From positions 1-60,969 of the forward strand of contig CAJNDL010000008.1 in NCBI GenBank assembly GCA_905221505.1: a DNA stretch of 60,969 nt, read 5' to 3'. This DNA is from a bacterium. Its GTDB lineage: Bacteria; Bacillota; Bacilli; Lactobacillales; Streptococcaceae. Positions within the stretch are counted from its first letter, which is position 1. Each line of letters begins with the position of its first letter. Positions 48,855 to 57,295 of this stretch are shown here, piece after piece. The translations under genes and the position numbers were made by a program. The notes beneath the pieces were generated by a model. The model searched no databases. It saw only the letters and a program-made list of their open reading frames with translations, and was not told the DNA's origin.

Positions 48855-50066
48855 TTATACCAATTTATCTAAGAAACTTTCCCCAATCATGGCAGTTTCA
48901 ACACCAAAGTTATCGGCAACAGTCGCTGAGATATCTGCGAAATGTCCTACTGGAATGACACCATTTCCCTTAAAGGCAGGGCTGTATGCCAACAATGGAA
49001 TATATTCACGAGTATGGTCTGTTCCTGCGTAAGTTGGGTCATTTCCATGGTCCGCAGTAATCAAGAGGAGGTCATTTTCTCGCATAGCTGCGATAATTTC
49101 AGGTAAGCGTTCATCAAACTCATGCAAACAATCACGGTAACCATGAGCATTACGACGGTGGCCGTAAAGGGCATCAAAGTCCACTAAGTTTGTAAATGAG
49201 AATCCTTTTTCAAACTCAGCAAGGCCCATTGTCTTCAATAGTGTATCAATTCCGTGGCTGTTTGACTTATTGTGTCCCATGTCATGGTTGATACCCGCAC
49301 CGTTAAAGATATCGTTTATTTTTCCAACGGCATAAGTATCGATACCAGCTTCGTTCAATTTATCCAAAACAGTTGGTGCAAATGGAGATACAGCCAAGTC
49401 ACGACGGTTTGCTGTACGAGTGAAGTTTCCTGGTTCACCAACATAAGGGCGAGCAATGATACGACCAAGAAGGGCAGGACGCTCAAGGGTAATCGAACGA
49501 GCGTATTCACAGATACGGTACAATTCATCCAGAGGAATGATGTCTTCGTGGGCAGCAATCTGCAAAACAGGGTCAGCTGAGGTATAGATAATCAACTCTC
49601 CAGTTTCCATCTGACGAGGTCCGAAATCATCGATAACAGCTGTACCTGAGTAAGGTTTGTTGGCTTCACGAATGACTTTGCGCCCTGAAAATTCTTCGAT
49701 TTTTGTCAGAATTTCCTCTGGGAATCCGTTCCAGAAAGTATCGAAGGGCTCAGTAATGTTGAGTCCCATGATTTCCCAGTGACCAGTCATAGTATCCTTA
49801 CCAAGGGATACTTCTTCCAATTTTGTTGCATAACCTGTTGGATTGCTTTCAGCTGGAACAGTCTTAAGAGGAGTTTCGCGAAGAATATTTCCCAGACCGA
49901 TTTTAGCCATGTTTGGCACATTCAAACCAACTGTTTTTGAAATGTGTCCCAGTGTGTCAGAAGCTCCATCTGGAACCCCTGCATTGACAAAGTTATTAGC
50001 ATCTGGTGCTGCACCGATTCCTACAGAATCCAATACCACCAAGTGAATACGATTAAATTTTGACAT
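48855..50066 (-). CDS. deoB: phosphopentomutase
   Basis: This 403-residue metalloenzyme of the alkaline phosphatase superfamily interconverts (deoxy)ribose 1-phosphate and 5-phosphate, linking the phosphorylases to DeoC and RpiA. Metal-binding motifs are [26 protein letters not shown] and [20 protein letters not shown]. It follows rpiA by 23 bases. Confidence 0.98.
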   Translation of the reverse strand: MSKFNRIHLVVLDSVGIGAAPDANNFVNAGVPDGASDTLGHISKTVGLNVPNMAKIGLGNILRETPLKTVPAESNPTGYATKLEEVSLGKDTMTGHWEIMGLNITEPFDTFWNGFPEEILTKIEEFSGRKVIREANKPYSGTAVIDDFGPRQMETGELIIYTSADPVLQIAAHEDIIPLDELYRICEYARSITLERPALLGRIIARPYVGEPGNFTRTANRRDLAVSPFAPTVLDKLNEAGIDTYAVGKINDIFNGAGINHDMGHNKSNSHGIDTLLKTMGLAEFEKGFSFTNLVDFDALYGHRRNAHGYRDCLHEFDERLPEIIAAMRENDLLLITADHGNDPTYAGTDHTREYIPLLAYSPAFKGNGVIPVGHFADISATVADNFGVETAMIGESFLDKLV

Positions 50067-50089
50067 AGTGTATCTCCTTATTATGTTGA

Positions 50090-50773
50090 TTAGTTTGCTT
50101 TTGTTGAAGTTAAAATCTGAACCCCGTCTCGTCCAGCAACGATTACCTTATCCACCATTTTGTTGAACAAGCCGTGCTCAACGACACCAACGACATGGTC
50201 CAATTCTTGCCCAAAGGTAATTGGATCCTCAATGACATCCAAGGCAAGATCAATGATAAAGTTCTGCATATCCGTCACAAAACGTTGGCCATCTTTTTCA
50301 CGGAAACTTGGTTTGTAGCCAGCTCGCTCAAAACGACGGAAGACCTGTTCAGCGCCATACTGGACCACTTCCACTGGCAGTTTAAAAGCACCCAGTTTCT
50401 CGACTAGTTTGCTTTCATCCACCACCCAAATATATTCTTTTGAGGGTGTTGCGACAACCTTCTCCATGAGAAGAGCACCACCACCGCCTTTGATTCCATT
50501 AAACTGACTATCCACTTCATCCGCTCCGTCAACCGTCACATCAACCAAGTCTACTTGGTCAATAGACTTGAGCGGGATATTAAGGCCTTCAGCCTGCTTA
50601 CTGGTCACACTAGAAGTCGTTACAGCTGTAATCTGCAGTCCTTCTTCCTTGATACGACGACCGATTTCTTCGACAAAATAATAGGCAGTCGAACCTGTCC
50701 CAAGTCCAACGACCATTCCATCGCTCACGAACTCAGCAGCCTTGATACCTGCCATTTTCTTCAGATTTTCCAT
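50090..50773 (-). CDS. rpiA: ribose-5-phosphate isomerase A
   Basis: A 227-residue enzyme that interconverts ribose 5-phosphate and ribulose 5-phosphate. Motifs are [37 protein letters not shown] and [13 protein letters not shown]. The start at 50773 has GGAGG at good distance. A longer in-frame reading to 50986 runs through the promoter and is AT-rich non-coding sequence. First gene of the rpiA-deoB-DUF1697-punA run. Confidence 0.97.
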   Translation of the reverse strand: MENLKKMAGIKAAEFVSDGMVVGLGTGSTAYYFVEEIGRRIKEEGLQITAVTTSSVTSKQAEGLNIPLKSIDQVDLVDVTVDGADEVDSQFNGIKGGGGALLMEKVVATPSKEYIWVVDESKLVEKLGAFKLPVEVVQYGAEQVFRRFERAGYKPSFREKDGQRFVTDMQNFIIDLALDVIEDPITFGQELDHVVGVVEHGLFNKMVDKVIVAGRDGVQILTSTKAN

Positions 50774-50801
50774 CGATTGACCTCCATCACTCTTAATTCT
50801 A

Positions 50802-50863
50802 ATTCTACTATGAAATCGTTTTTTATTCAAGAAAAAAGGGTTAAACAGTATTTTTTCTTGAAT
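50802..50863 (-). promoter_or_regulatory. promoter and inverted repeat ahead of rpiA
   Basis: Minus strand TTGAAT (50825-50830), 17-base spacer, TAGAAT (50802-50807). The -35 lies within the left arm of a perfect 13-bp inverted repeat ATTCAAGAAAAAA / TTTTTTCTTGAAT (50825-50837 and 50851-50863), a likely regulator site. A T run on its plus-strand side would also let it act as a plus-strand terminator. Confidence 0.6.
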
Positions 50864-50991
50864 TTTTTTCAAAATATACATTTTCTTTTTACTAAACGAA
50901 TAAAAATTATATTCTACCCTAATTTTGAGTACACTAAAAATAGAGCTTAAAACCCAATTTAAAAAAATTAACTGATATTTACCCATTAGAT

Positions 50992-51162
50992 TTGTTTAAT
51001 CAAGTAAAAGAGTTAATCGAAACAAAAAATTTCGAAGCTGCAAAAACATTTGTTGCAGAAAATCAAGAACAGCTTGGAGAATACTTCTCTCAAGCTCAGC
51101 AGTTGATTTCTGGTTCAGAAGGTCTAGATGGCCTCGTTAGCAAGATTAAAGGATTTTTCTAA
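50992..51162 (+). pseudogene. small gene or 5'-truncated remnant
   Basis: A 56-codon open stretch reading [20 protein letters not shown] and later SGSEGLDGLVSKIKGFF. Its composition is that of a real helical protein, unlike the AT-rich sequence before it. The only start is a TTG at 50992 without any Shine-Dalgarno, and no ATG or GTG exists in frame back to the TAG near 50940. I therefore think the 5' end has been lost. I do not recognise the family. A strong terminator follows. Confidence 0.5.
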
Positions 51163-51221
51163 AAATATAAGAAGCTGGCAAAACTCAATTTCAGTAGAAA
51201 ATGAAATTAATTTTCCCACAA

Positions 51222-51273
51222 TAAAACGCATAGTGTCAAATTTTTTTGAAAACTTGATACTATGCGTTTTTAT
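51222..51273. terminator. bidirectional terminator between the small remnant and trxB
   Basis: AAAACGCATAGT pairs with ACTATGCGTTTT, extended by TCAA/TTGA, with A and T runs on the two sides. It ends trxB on the minus strand and the small gene on the plus strand. Confidence 0.92.
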
Positions 51274-51275
51274 AA

Positions 51276-52187
51276 TTAACTATGTTCTGTGATAAACTTG
51301 TAGGCTTCTTGACCAGCGATAGCGCCATCTCCAACTGCTGTTGTTACTTGGCGAAGGTCTTTCAAGCGAACATCTCCAACTGCAAAGATACCATCAACTG
51401 CAGTTTTCATGTGGTTGTCTGTCACAATCCATCCAGCCTGATCTTGAATATTCAATTCTTTAACAAAATCACTAACAGGATCTAAACCAACATAGATAAA
51501 GACGCCACCGAAGGCTTGTTCTGTCACTTGACCTGTTTTCACATTTTCAAAAACAACAGATTCTACTCGGTTTTCACCCTTGATTTCCTTCACTACAGAA
51601 TCCCAGATAAAGCTGATTTTCTCATTAGCGAAAGCACGGTCTTGTAAAACCTTTTGGGCACGAAGTTGGTCACGACGGTGAACAATGGTAACAGTCTTGG
51701 CAAAACGAGTCAAGAAGAGGGCTTCTTCGACCGCTGAATCTCCACCACCGACTACCAACAAATCTTGGTCACGGAAGAAAGCACCATCACAAACGGCACA
51801 GTAAGAAACACCTCGACTATTCAGTTCTTCTTCTCCTGGAACTCCCAAAGGACGGTGTTTAGAACCAGTCGCTACGATAACTGTATGTGTTTCGTATGTT
51901 TGATCATCAGTAATCACTTTCTTAAAATCACCATGATCTTCTACATTTTCAACATAACCATAAATGTGCTCAACACCAAGATTTTCAAGTGGTTCAAACA
52001 TCTTTTCAGCCAATTCAGGTCCACTAATATTAGCATATCCTGGGTAATTTTCGATATCAGATGTATTATTCATCTGACCACCTGGCAGACCACCTTCAAT
52101 CAAGCCTACTTTGAGATTGCTTCGAGCAGCATACAAGGCCGCAGTCATACCTGCAGGTCCAGCACCGATAATAATAGTATCGTACAT
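51276..52187 (-). CDS. trxB: thioredoxin-disulfide reductase
   Basis: A 303-residue flavoenzyme that reduces thioredoxin with NADPH. FAD motif GAGPAGMTAALYAAR, redox pair in YCAVCDGAFF, NADPH motif VVGGGDSAVEEALFL, and the final FAD contact DGIFAVGDVR. It lies 65 bases downstream of the DUF4059 gene and probably shares its transcript. Confidence 0.97.
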   Translation of the reverse strand: MYDTIIIGAGPAGMTAALYAARSNLKVGLIEGGLPGGQMNNTSDIENYPGYANISGPELAEKMFEPLENLGVEHIYGYVENVEDHGDFKKVITDDQTYETHTVIVATGSKHRPLGVPGEEELNSRGVSYCAVCDGAFFRDQDLLVVGGGDSAVEEALFLTRFAKTVTIVHRRDQLRAQKVLQDRAFANEKISFIWDSVVKEIKGENRVESVVFENVKTGQVTEQAFGGVFIYVGLDPVSDFVKELNIQDQAGWIVTDNHMKTAVDGIFAVGDVRLKDLRQVTTAVGDGAIAGQEAYKFITEHS

Positions 52188-52252
52188 ATAGATTCCTTCT
52201 TTCTTGTTGTAACTATCTTTATTCTAACTCTTTCTTGTCAATCAAGCAAGGA

Positions 52253-52477
52253 TTATGCCTTGAAAACAAGAATTAAACTCATAACCGCAAAGGATAATAC
52301 TGGAACAACCAAAACTCCAATCATAATCATATCATAGAGATGGGCTTGGCGAGCCTTGGCTGTCTTATCAACTCCCGACATTGCTCTCAGTCCAATCCAA
52401 ATCCCTAAAAAAATCAGGACGAGGATGGTGGTCAAGATCAAACTCTCGAAATATAAAGAAAATAGTTGCAGTAGCAT
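52253..52477 (-). CDS. DUF4059 family small membrane protein
   Basis: A 74-residue protein with two membrane helices (about residues 8-30 and 52-72) and a short basic loop between (GVDKTAKARQAHLYD). Function unknown; the family is streptococcal and usually lies next to trxB, as here. I use the ATG at 52477, with GAGAG upstream; an ATG 12 bases earlier is also in frame. Confidence 0.8.
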   Translation of the reverse strand: MLLQLFSLYFESLILTTILVLIFLGIWIGLRAMSGVDKTAKARQAHLYDMIMIGVLVVPVLSFAVMSLILVFKA

Positions 52478-52510
52478 GATTTCTCTCATTTCTATCTTTT
52501 TTAAAGAGTA

Positions 52511-52546
52511 AACTCAGCTAGTCCAGCTAACTGAGTTTTTCTTTAT
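52511..52546. terminator. terminator of the amino-acid ABC operon
   Basis: An imperfect stem (ACTCAG with CTGAGT, inner TAG/CTA) lies just past the ATPase stop. T runs are better on the plus strand, but some Ts follow on the minus strand too. Confidence 0.6.
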
Positions 52547-52554
52547 CTATTATA

Positions 52555-53298
52555 TCAAATATAAGTCCGTTTGTAACTAGCGAAGAATTCTTTTGTCCGT
52601 TCTTCTTTAGGATTGTGGATAATCTCATCTGGTGTTCCAGACTCAATGATTTTCCCCTTATCTAAGAAGAGAATCTTATCAGCCACTTGGGCTACAAAGG
52701 ACATGTCATGACTGACCAAAATCATGGTTTGACCTGACTTCGCAGCATCTGCAATAGATTTTTCTACTTCACCGACCAATTCTGGGTCAAGAGCTGAAGT
52801 TGGTTCGTCCAAGAGCAAGACATCCGGTTTCATCGCAAGTGCACGCGCTAGGGCAACCCGTTGCTTCTGTCCACCTGATAAATGGCGAGGATAATGGTTC
52901 TCACGGTCAGAAAGCCCAACCTTAGCCAACTCTTCCTTGGCAATCTTAGTCGCTTCTTGGTCAGATAATTTCTTAACAACAACCAAGCCTTCTTTCACAT
53001 TATCAAGTGCTGTACGACGTTCAAACAAATTAAACTGTTGGAAAACCATGGACAGCTTGCGGCGTAGGGCCAGGATTTCTTCCTGAGTGATTTTAGAAAA
53101 ATCAACTGAGAAATCATCAATCTGAATTGATCCACTATCAGGTGTTTCAAGATAATTGAGACTGCGAAGGAAGGTTGATTTTCCAGCTCCTGAAGAACCA
53201 ATCAAGGCTACGACTTCCCCTTTTTGAATATCCAAGTTCAGATGATCCAAGACAGTCTGTCCTGAAAAGGATTTGCTTAAATTCGAAATCTTAATCAT
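52555..53298 (-). CDS. polar amino-acid ABC transporter ATP-binding protein
   Basis: A 247-residue ATPase of the GlnQ/HisP class. Walker A is GSSGAGKSTFLRSL, Q-loop FQQFNLFERRTALDN, signature LSGGQKQRVALARAL, and Walker B VLLLDEPTSALDPE. It is coupled to the permease upstream by a 1-base overlap. No binding protein is encoded next to it, so the substrate (perhaps cystine or glutamine type) is open. Confidence 0.94.
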   Translation of the reverse strand: MIKISNLSKSFSGQTVLDHLNLDIQKGEVVALIGSSGAGKSTFLRSLNYLETPDSGSIQIDDFSVDFSKITQEEILALRRKLSMVFQQFNLFERRTALDNVKEGLVVVKKLSDQEATKIAKEELAKVGLSDRENHYPRHLSGGQKQRVALARALAMKPDVLLLDEPTSALDPELVGEVEKSIADAAKSGQTMILVSHDMSFVAQVADKILFLDKGKIIESGTPDEIIHNPKEERTKEFFASYKRTYI

Positions 53299-54098
53299 TA
53301 ACGAAGGTCTCCTTTCACATCTGTTTGCACTGTATCGGGTGCGGAAATAGCCATTTTTCTCTCGATGAAACGACCAAGACTTTCAATTCCGATATTGACT
53401 ACCCAATAAACAAGGGCAACGGAGATAAAGCGTTCAAAATAGCGGTAATCAGCTCCACCCAGAATCTGAGCTTGGGCAAAGACTTCCACAACACCCGCAC
53501 TAAAGGCTAGGGACGTTCCCTTGGTCAAGCCGATTAGGGAATTGATCAAGGTTGGAGTCGCTACAACGGCCGCATTTGGAATAATCACGCGACGATAAAC
53601 TTGTGCTCGCGTCATACCCAGACTGCGTGCTGCCTCAATCTCACCAGGATTGACTGAGAGAATGGCTGCACGAATGGTTTCACTAGCATAAGCAGCCTCA
53701 TTAAAGGCAAAGGCAACAATCGCAAAAGCAGCAGCTGGAATAGCATTGATATTGAGACCAGTTCCCCATTGCTGATTGAGAGCTTTCAAAGCCAAAGGAA
53801 TTCCGTAGTAGGTCAACATGAGTTGCACCAAAATCGGTGTCCCCTTTAAGAAACTAACAAAGAAGGCCTGCAAGGGATATAAAATTCTGACACGATTGAT
53901 TTTCACAATGGCAAAAATCAGCGCCAAAACCAAACCAAAAAGGGCCCCACCAATGGTCAACATAATTGTTGTTGGAAGTTGTTGGACAATTCTTGGAATC
54001 CCATCAAAGACCGAACGCAGGCTAAACAGCTTGCCATCCGGAATCAATTGCATCAAGTTTTGGTACCAATCTGATGCTAAAATCGTTGTAACATTCAT
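53298..54098 (-). CDS. polar amino-acid ABC transporter permease
   Basis: A 266-residue HisM-type permease. The membrane helices begin near residue 35 (PTTIMLTIGGALFGLVLALI), and the coupling loop is ESIRAAILSVNPGEIEAARSLGMTRAQ-like: it reads TIRAAILSVNPGEIEAARS. AGGAGAGG precedes the ATG. First gene of a two-gene operon with the ATPase. Confidence 0.93.
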   Translation of the reverse strand: MNVTTILASDWYQNLMQLIPDGKLFSLRSVFDGIPRIVQQLPTTIMLTIGGALFGLVLALIFAIVKINRVRILYPLQAFFVSFLKGTPILVQLMLTYYGIPLALKALNQQWGTGLNINAIPAAAFAIVAFAFNEAAYASETIRAAILSVNPGEIEAARSLGMTRAQVYRRVIIPNAAVVATPTLINSLIGLTKGTSLAFSAGVVEVFAQAQILGGADYRYFERFISVALVYWVVNIGIESLGRFIERKMAISAPDTVQTDVKGDLR

Positions 54099-54255
54099 AA
54101 AAACATCCTCTCCTGATAATGATTCATTCTACCATACTTCTGCCGTCAATGAAATTATTTGCTACGGTCAGATACAGACTTTGTCTACCTACTAGTTTAT
54201 CATACTTTGAAACAGGGAGGTTATATATTTTATCTATCAAAGAGATAAGTAAAAA

Positions 54256-54612
54256 CTATTTCAGTCCCAATTCTTCGTAAGCTTTTCGATAACCGATTTG
54301 CTTAACAGTTCCATTTTCTACTAAAATCGGCCGTTTTAACAACATTCCGTCGCTTGCTAGCAACTCGGCTGCTTCTTGATTTGACAGACTTCCCACCTTA
54401 TCTTTCAACCCTAATTCACGGTATTTAATCCCACTAGTGTTGAAAAATTGCTTCAACTCGAACCCTGAGGTTTCTAGCCAGTTTAAAATGACTTCTTGGC
54501 TAGGTGTTTCTTCCACGATATGAACAGCTTTGTAGTCCACACCGAGTTGATTTAATTCTTGTTTTGCTTTTTTACAAGTTGAACATTTTGGGTATTCGAT
54601 AAATTCTAACAT
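54256..54612 (-). CDS. ArsC/Spx-family thioredoxin-fold protein
   Basis: This 118-residue protein of the ArsC/YffB group has the redox motif CSTC at residues 10-13 and the family's KRPILVENGTVKQIGY end. It could be a glutathione- or thiol-linked reductase or a Spx-like RNA polymerase-binding regulator. Spx proteins usually have CxxC too, but the RPILV and overall pattern fit the YffB/arsenate-reductase-like branch better. I use the ATG at 54612; a GTG nine bases earlier is possible. Third gene of a GNAT-ogt-arsC-like run. Confidence 0.8.
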   Translation of the reverse strand: MLEFIEYPKCSTCKKAKQELNQLGVDYKAVHIVEETPSQEVILNWLETSGFELKQFFNTSGIKYRELGLKDKVGSLSNQEAAELLASDGMLLKRPILVENGTVKQIGYRKAYEELGLK

Positions 54613-54624
54613 GTGTTTCACTTT

Positions 54625-55134
54625 CTATTTTATATCTTTAAAATCTGCGCCTTCATGGTCCAAGAGCCAGGCTTTCTTTTCCACTCCTGCAGCATAACCT
54701 GTCAGACGCTTGCCTGCTCCCAGCACACGGTGACAAGGTACTAGGATAGACCAAGGATTGCGTCCCACTGCTCCACCAATTGCTTGAGCAGAAGCCACTT
54801 GCAGGTCTTGCGCTATTTGTCCATAGGTCACTGTCTGACCATAAGGAATGCCCTGTAAATAGGACCAAACTCTCTTTTCAAAATCCGTACCGATTGGAGC
54901 CAAGGGTAAGTTGGATAAATCCTGAGTCTTACCTTTAAAGTAATCATCTAAGCAAGCAATAACTGGGGCTAAAACAGGATGACTAACAACTTCTTCTATT
55001 GTTTTATCTCCTAACCCCCTCTCAAAGTGCTTCTGATCCTGCACCCAAATGCCATACAGATATTGCTCGTCAGCAACCAAGGACAAAGTTCCTATTGGCG
55101 ACGGGTAGAGCATTTTTGCGTACTTCTTTTGCAT
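54625..55134 (-). CDS. ogt: methylated-DNA-protein cysteine methyltransferase
   Basis: A 169-residue suicide repair protein that removes methyl or alkyl groups from O6-guanine. The acceptor Cys lies in the signature ILVPCHRVLGAGKRLTGYAAG, and the winged-helix part has GIPYGQTVTYGQIA. The start shares one base with the stop of the GNAT gene (TAATG). Confidence 0.95.
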   Translation of the reverse strand: MQKKYAKMLYPSPIGTLSLVADEQYLYGIWVQDQKHFERGLGDKTIEEVVSHPVLAPVIACLDDYFKGKTQDLSNLPLAPIGTDFEKRVWSYLQGIPYGQTVTYGQIAQDLQVASAQAIGGAVGRNPWSILVPCHRVLGAGKRLTGYAAGVEKKAWLLDHEGADFKDIK

Positions 55135-55628
55135 TATTTCTTCAATTTTTGATAGGCCAAGCGTTCTCCATCAACTGGCACCTTACCAACCTGTCTAAAT
55201 CCAAGTTTTTCAAAGATATGTTGCATTGCCTTGTTTTCTGCATGCGTATCAGAACGAAAATCTAGATAATCAAAACCTTCAATCAAGCCTTCTAAGAAAG
55301 TCTGAGCAACCCCCTGTCCCTGCACATCTGCAGCCACAGCAATACGGTGAAAGACTAGGTACTCTGACTCTCCAGCTTGCCAGTTTCCTTCATAAATGGC
55401 TTCATAGGCTGCCTCTGGACTCTTGGTCACAGCAGCATAGGCTAGTAGTTCTCCCTCTTCCAAGGTTACATAGGCTTGACCCGAGATAATATCATCAATA
55501 ATAATGTCTACATTTGGATAGCCATTTTGCCACTGGTCACTACCAGCATCTGCTAAACATTTTTTAGCATCCTCCATCACTTGCATGATGGCATCTACTT
55601 CATTTGGAAAAGCTAAACGAATCTCCAT
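55134..55628 (-). CDS. GNAT-family N-acetyltransferase
   Basis: A 164-residue acetyltransferase. The acetyl-CoA loop is VAADVQGQGVAQTFLEGLIE (R/Q-x-x-G-x-G/A form) preceded by a beta strand EYLVFHRIAV, with ENKAMQHIFEKLGFRQVG near the end. Substrate unknown. First gene of the run with ogt and the ArsC-like gene, divergent from the DUF1836 gene. Confidence 0.9.
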   Translation of the reverse strand: MEIRLAFPNEVDAIMQVMEDAKKCLADAGSDQWQNGYPNVDIIIDDIISGQAYVTLEEGELLAYAAVTKSPEAAYEAIYEGNWQAGESEYLVFHRIAVAADVQGQGVAQTFLEGLIEGFDYLDFRSDTHAENKAMQHIFEKLGFRQVGKVPVDGERLAYQKLKK

Positions 55629-55700
55629 ATTTTCCCCTCATTTCTGACTAGTTTCTCCCATCATAGCATAATTTAAGCCTTTTCACAAGCAGTTAAAACT

Positions 55701-55747
55701 TGACTATTTGTTTTTATTATTTTATAATCTAGTTATTAAAACTAGAT
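55701..55747 (+). promoter_or_regulatory. promoter and palindromic operator of the DUF1836 operon
   Basis: TTGACT (55701-55706), 17-base spacer, TATAAT (55724-55729). Right at the expected transcription start is TCTAGTT-ATTAA-AACTAGA (55729-55747), a perfect 7-bp-arm palindrome well placed for a repressor. Confidence 0.7.
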
Positions 55748-55762
55748 AAAAAGGAGTTGAAA

Positions 55763-56209
55763 ATGAAAACCACCTTTTCCTACCCAAAATGGGCAGAAAT
55801 TCCAAATATTGACCTCTATCTGGATCAGGTTTTACTCTATGTCAATCAGGTCTGCGCTCCTGTCTCTCCAGATAAAGACAAGGGCCTAACAGCATCCATG
55901 GTCAATAACTATGTCAAACATGGTTATCTGACAAAGCCTGACAAGAAAAAATACCAACGCCAACAGATTGCCCGTTTGATCGCTATCACAACCCTCAAGT
56001 CTGTCTTTTCGATTCAAGAAATCGCTCAGACACTGAATACTCTCCAAAGTCAAGCCAGTTCAGACCAACTCTACGATGCCTTTGTGGACTATATGAACCA
56101 AGGAATTGACCCAGCTAACCCTATTATCCAAAGCAGCTGCCAAACCGTTAAACTCTATCATCAAACTCTAGCCCTAATCCATCATTCTGAAGAGGAGGTA
56201 ATCAAATGA
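55763..56209 (+). CDS. DUF1836 family protein (likely MerR-like DNA binding)
   Basis: A 148-residue protein with the DUF1836 opening FSYPKWAEIPNIDLYLDQVL and a helix-turn-helix-like stretch GLTASMVNNYVKHGYLTKPDKKKYQRQQIARL that resembles MerR-type heads in layout. It may regulate its own operon through the palindrome upstream. Start at 55763 with AAGGAG 7-12 bases upstream. It overlaps the haemolysin-III gene by four bases (ATGA). Confidence 0.85.
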   Translation: MKTTFSYPKWAEIPNIDLYLDQVLLYVNQVCAPVSPDKDKGLTASMVNNYVKHGYLTKPDKKKYQRQQIARLIAITTLKSVFSIQEIAQTLNTLQSQASSDQLYDAFVDYMNQGIDPANPIIQSSCQTVKLYHQTLALIHHSEEEVIK

Positions 56210-56853
56210 ACACTAGTCTTAAACTCAGCAAACAACTTAGTTTCGGAGAGGAGATTGCTAATAGCGTGACCCATGCTGTGGGGGCAGTCATCATGCTCAT
56301 CTTGCTCCCTATTTCATCCACCTATAGTTATGAAGCACACGGATTTTTATCCTCTATCGGCGTTTCCATTTTTGTTATCAGCCTTTTTCTCATGTTCCTC
56401 TCATCCACCATTTACCACTCTATGGCCTATGGTTCGACCCACAAATACGTCTTGCGAATCATCGACCATTCTATGATTTATGTGGCTATAGCAGGCTCTT
56501 ATACGCCAGTCGTATTGACTTTGATGAATAACTGGTTTGGTTATCTGATTATTGCTATTCAATGGGGAACGACCATCTTTGGCATCCTCTATAAAATCTT
56601 TGCTAAAAAGGTTAATGAGAAATTCAGCCTTGCTCTTTACCTGATTATGGGCTGGTTGGTTCTGACTATCATTCCTGCCATTATCAGCCAAACAACGCCA
56701 ATTTTCTGGAGTCTCATGGTAACTGGCGGACTCTGTTATACAGTTGGAGCTGGATTTTACGCCAAGAAAAAACCTTATTTCCACATGATTTGGCATCTCT
56801 TTATCCTAGCTGCGTCTGCCCTCCAGTACATTGCCATTGTTTATTATATGTAA
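56206..56853 (+). CDS. haemolysin III / PAQR family membrane protein
   Basis: A 215-residue protein with seven membrane helices. Conserved residues are in SFGEEIANSVTHAVGAVI, SSTIYHSM (Ser and His), RIIDHSMIYVAIAGSYTPV (Asp-His) and the last helix HMIWHLFILAASALQY. Family members are zinc-site amide hydrolases or membrane-homeostasis proteins. The haemolysin name is historical. It is coupled to the DUF1836 gene. Confidence 0.93.
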   Translation: MNTSLKLSKQLSFGEEIANSVTHAVGAVIMLILLPISSTYSYEAHGFLSSIGVSIFVISLFLMFLSSTIYHSMAYGSTHKYVLRIIDHSMIYVAIAGSYTPVVLTLMNNWFGYLIIAIQWGTTIFGILYKIFAKKVNEKFSLALYLIMGWLVLTIIPAIISQTTPIFWSLMVTGGLCYTVGAGFYAKKKPYFHMIWHLFILAASALQYIAIVYYM

Positions 56854-56892
56854 AAATAGGTTAGGACAAAAAATCCTAACCTATTTTTATTC
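56853..56892 (+). terminator. terminator of the DUF1836/haemolysin III operon
   Basis: AAATAGGTTAGGA pairs with TCCTAACCTATTT around a 7-nt loop, followed by TTTTTAT. It is a near-perfect 13-bp stem and can act on both strands. Confidence 0.93.
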
Positions 56893-56937
56893 TCTATGAT
56901 GTTTTATACCCAATCAAAAAAGTACTCTAGTCCATTT

Positions 56938-57006
56938 TATAGTACCTACTAGCGTGCCGTCAATTATGGGATACTGCTTCCCTACTAGTATGTAAATCAA
57001 AATAGT
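56938..57006 (+). repeat. degenerate copy of the padR promoter region
   Basis: TAGTACCTACTAG, GGGATACTGCTT, CTACTAGTATGTAAATC and AATAGTTAA line up in order with the padR upstream region at 58456-58525, and both run straight into a BOX repeat. No gene is driven from here, so it looks like a duplicated leftover. Confidence 0.65.
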
Positions 57007-57205
57007 TAATACTCTTCGAAAATCTCTTCAAACCTCGTCAACGTCGACTTGCCATAGATATGTTACTGACTTCGTCAGTTCTATCTGCAACCTCAAAACA
57101 GTGTTTTGAGCTGACTTCGTCAGTCTTATCTACAACCTCAAAACAGTGCTTTGAGTAACCTGCGGCTAGCTTTCTAGTTTGCTCTTTGATTTTCATTGAG
57201 TATAA
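57007..57205 (+). repeat. BOX element, A-B-B-C
   Basis: Full BOX with two boxB units (two CAAAACAGTG dyads and two GACTTCGTCAGT repeats), ending TTTGATTTTCATTGAGTAT. It lies between the haemolysin III terminator and the PadR-linked operon. Confidence 0.95.
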
Positions 57206-57269
57206 ATCATAAACACCTGTTAATGAACCGTGCCTAACGAATCAAGACAGACCAATGGTCACATAACAA

Positions 57270-57295
57270 AAAACCGCTTTTCAACGGCTTTTTGA
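57270..57295 (-). terminator. terminator of the padR operon
   Basis: AGCCGTT pairs with AAGCGGTT on the minus strand around GAA, followed by TTTTTTG. It begins next to the stop codon of the membrane protein gene. Confidence 0.8.

Noticed and set aside
50774..50986. Longer N terminus for rpiA
   Set aside because: The stretch holds the promoter and a long inverted repeat, is AT-rich and lies upstream of a good ribosome site.
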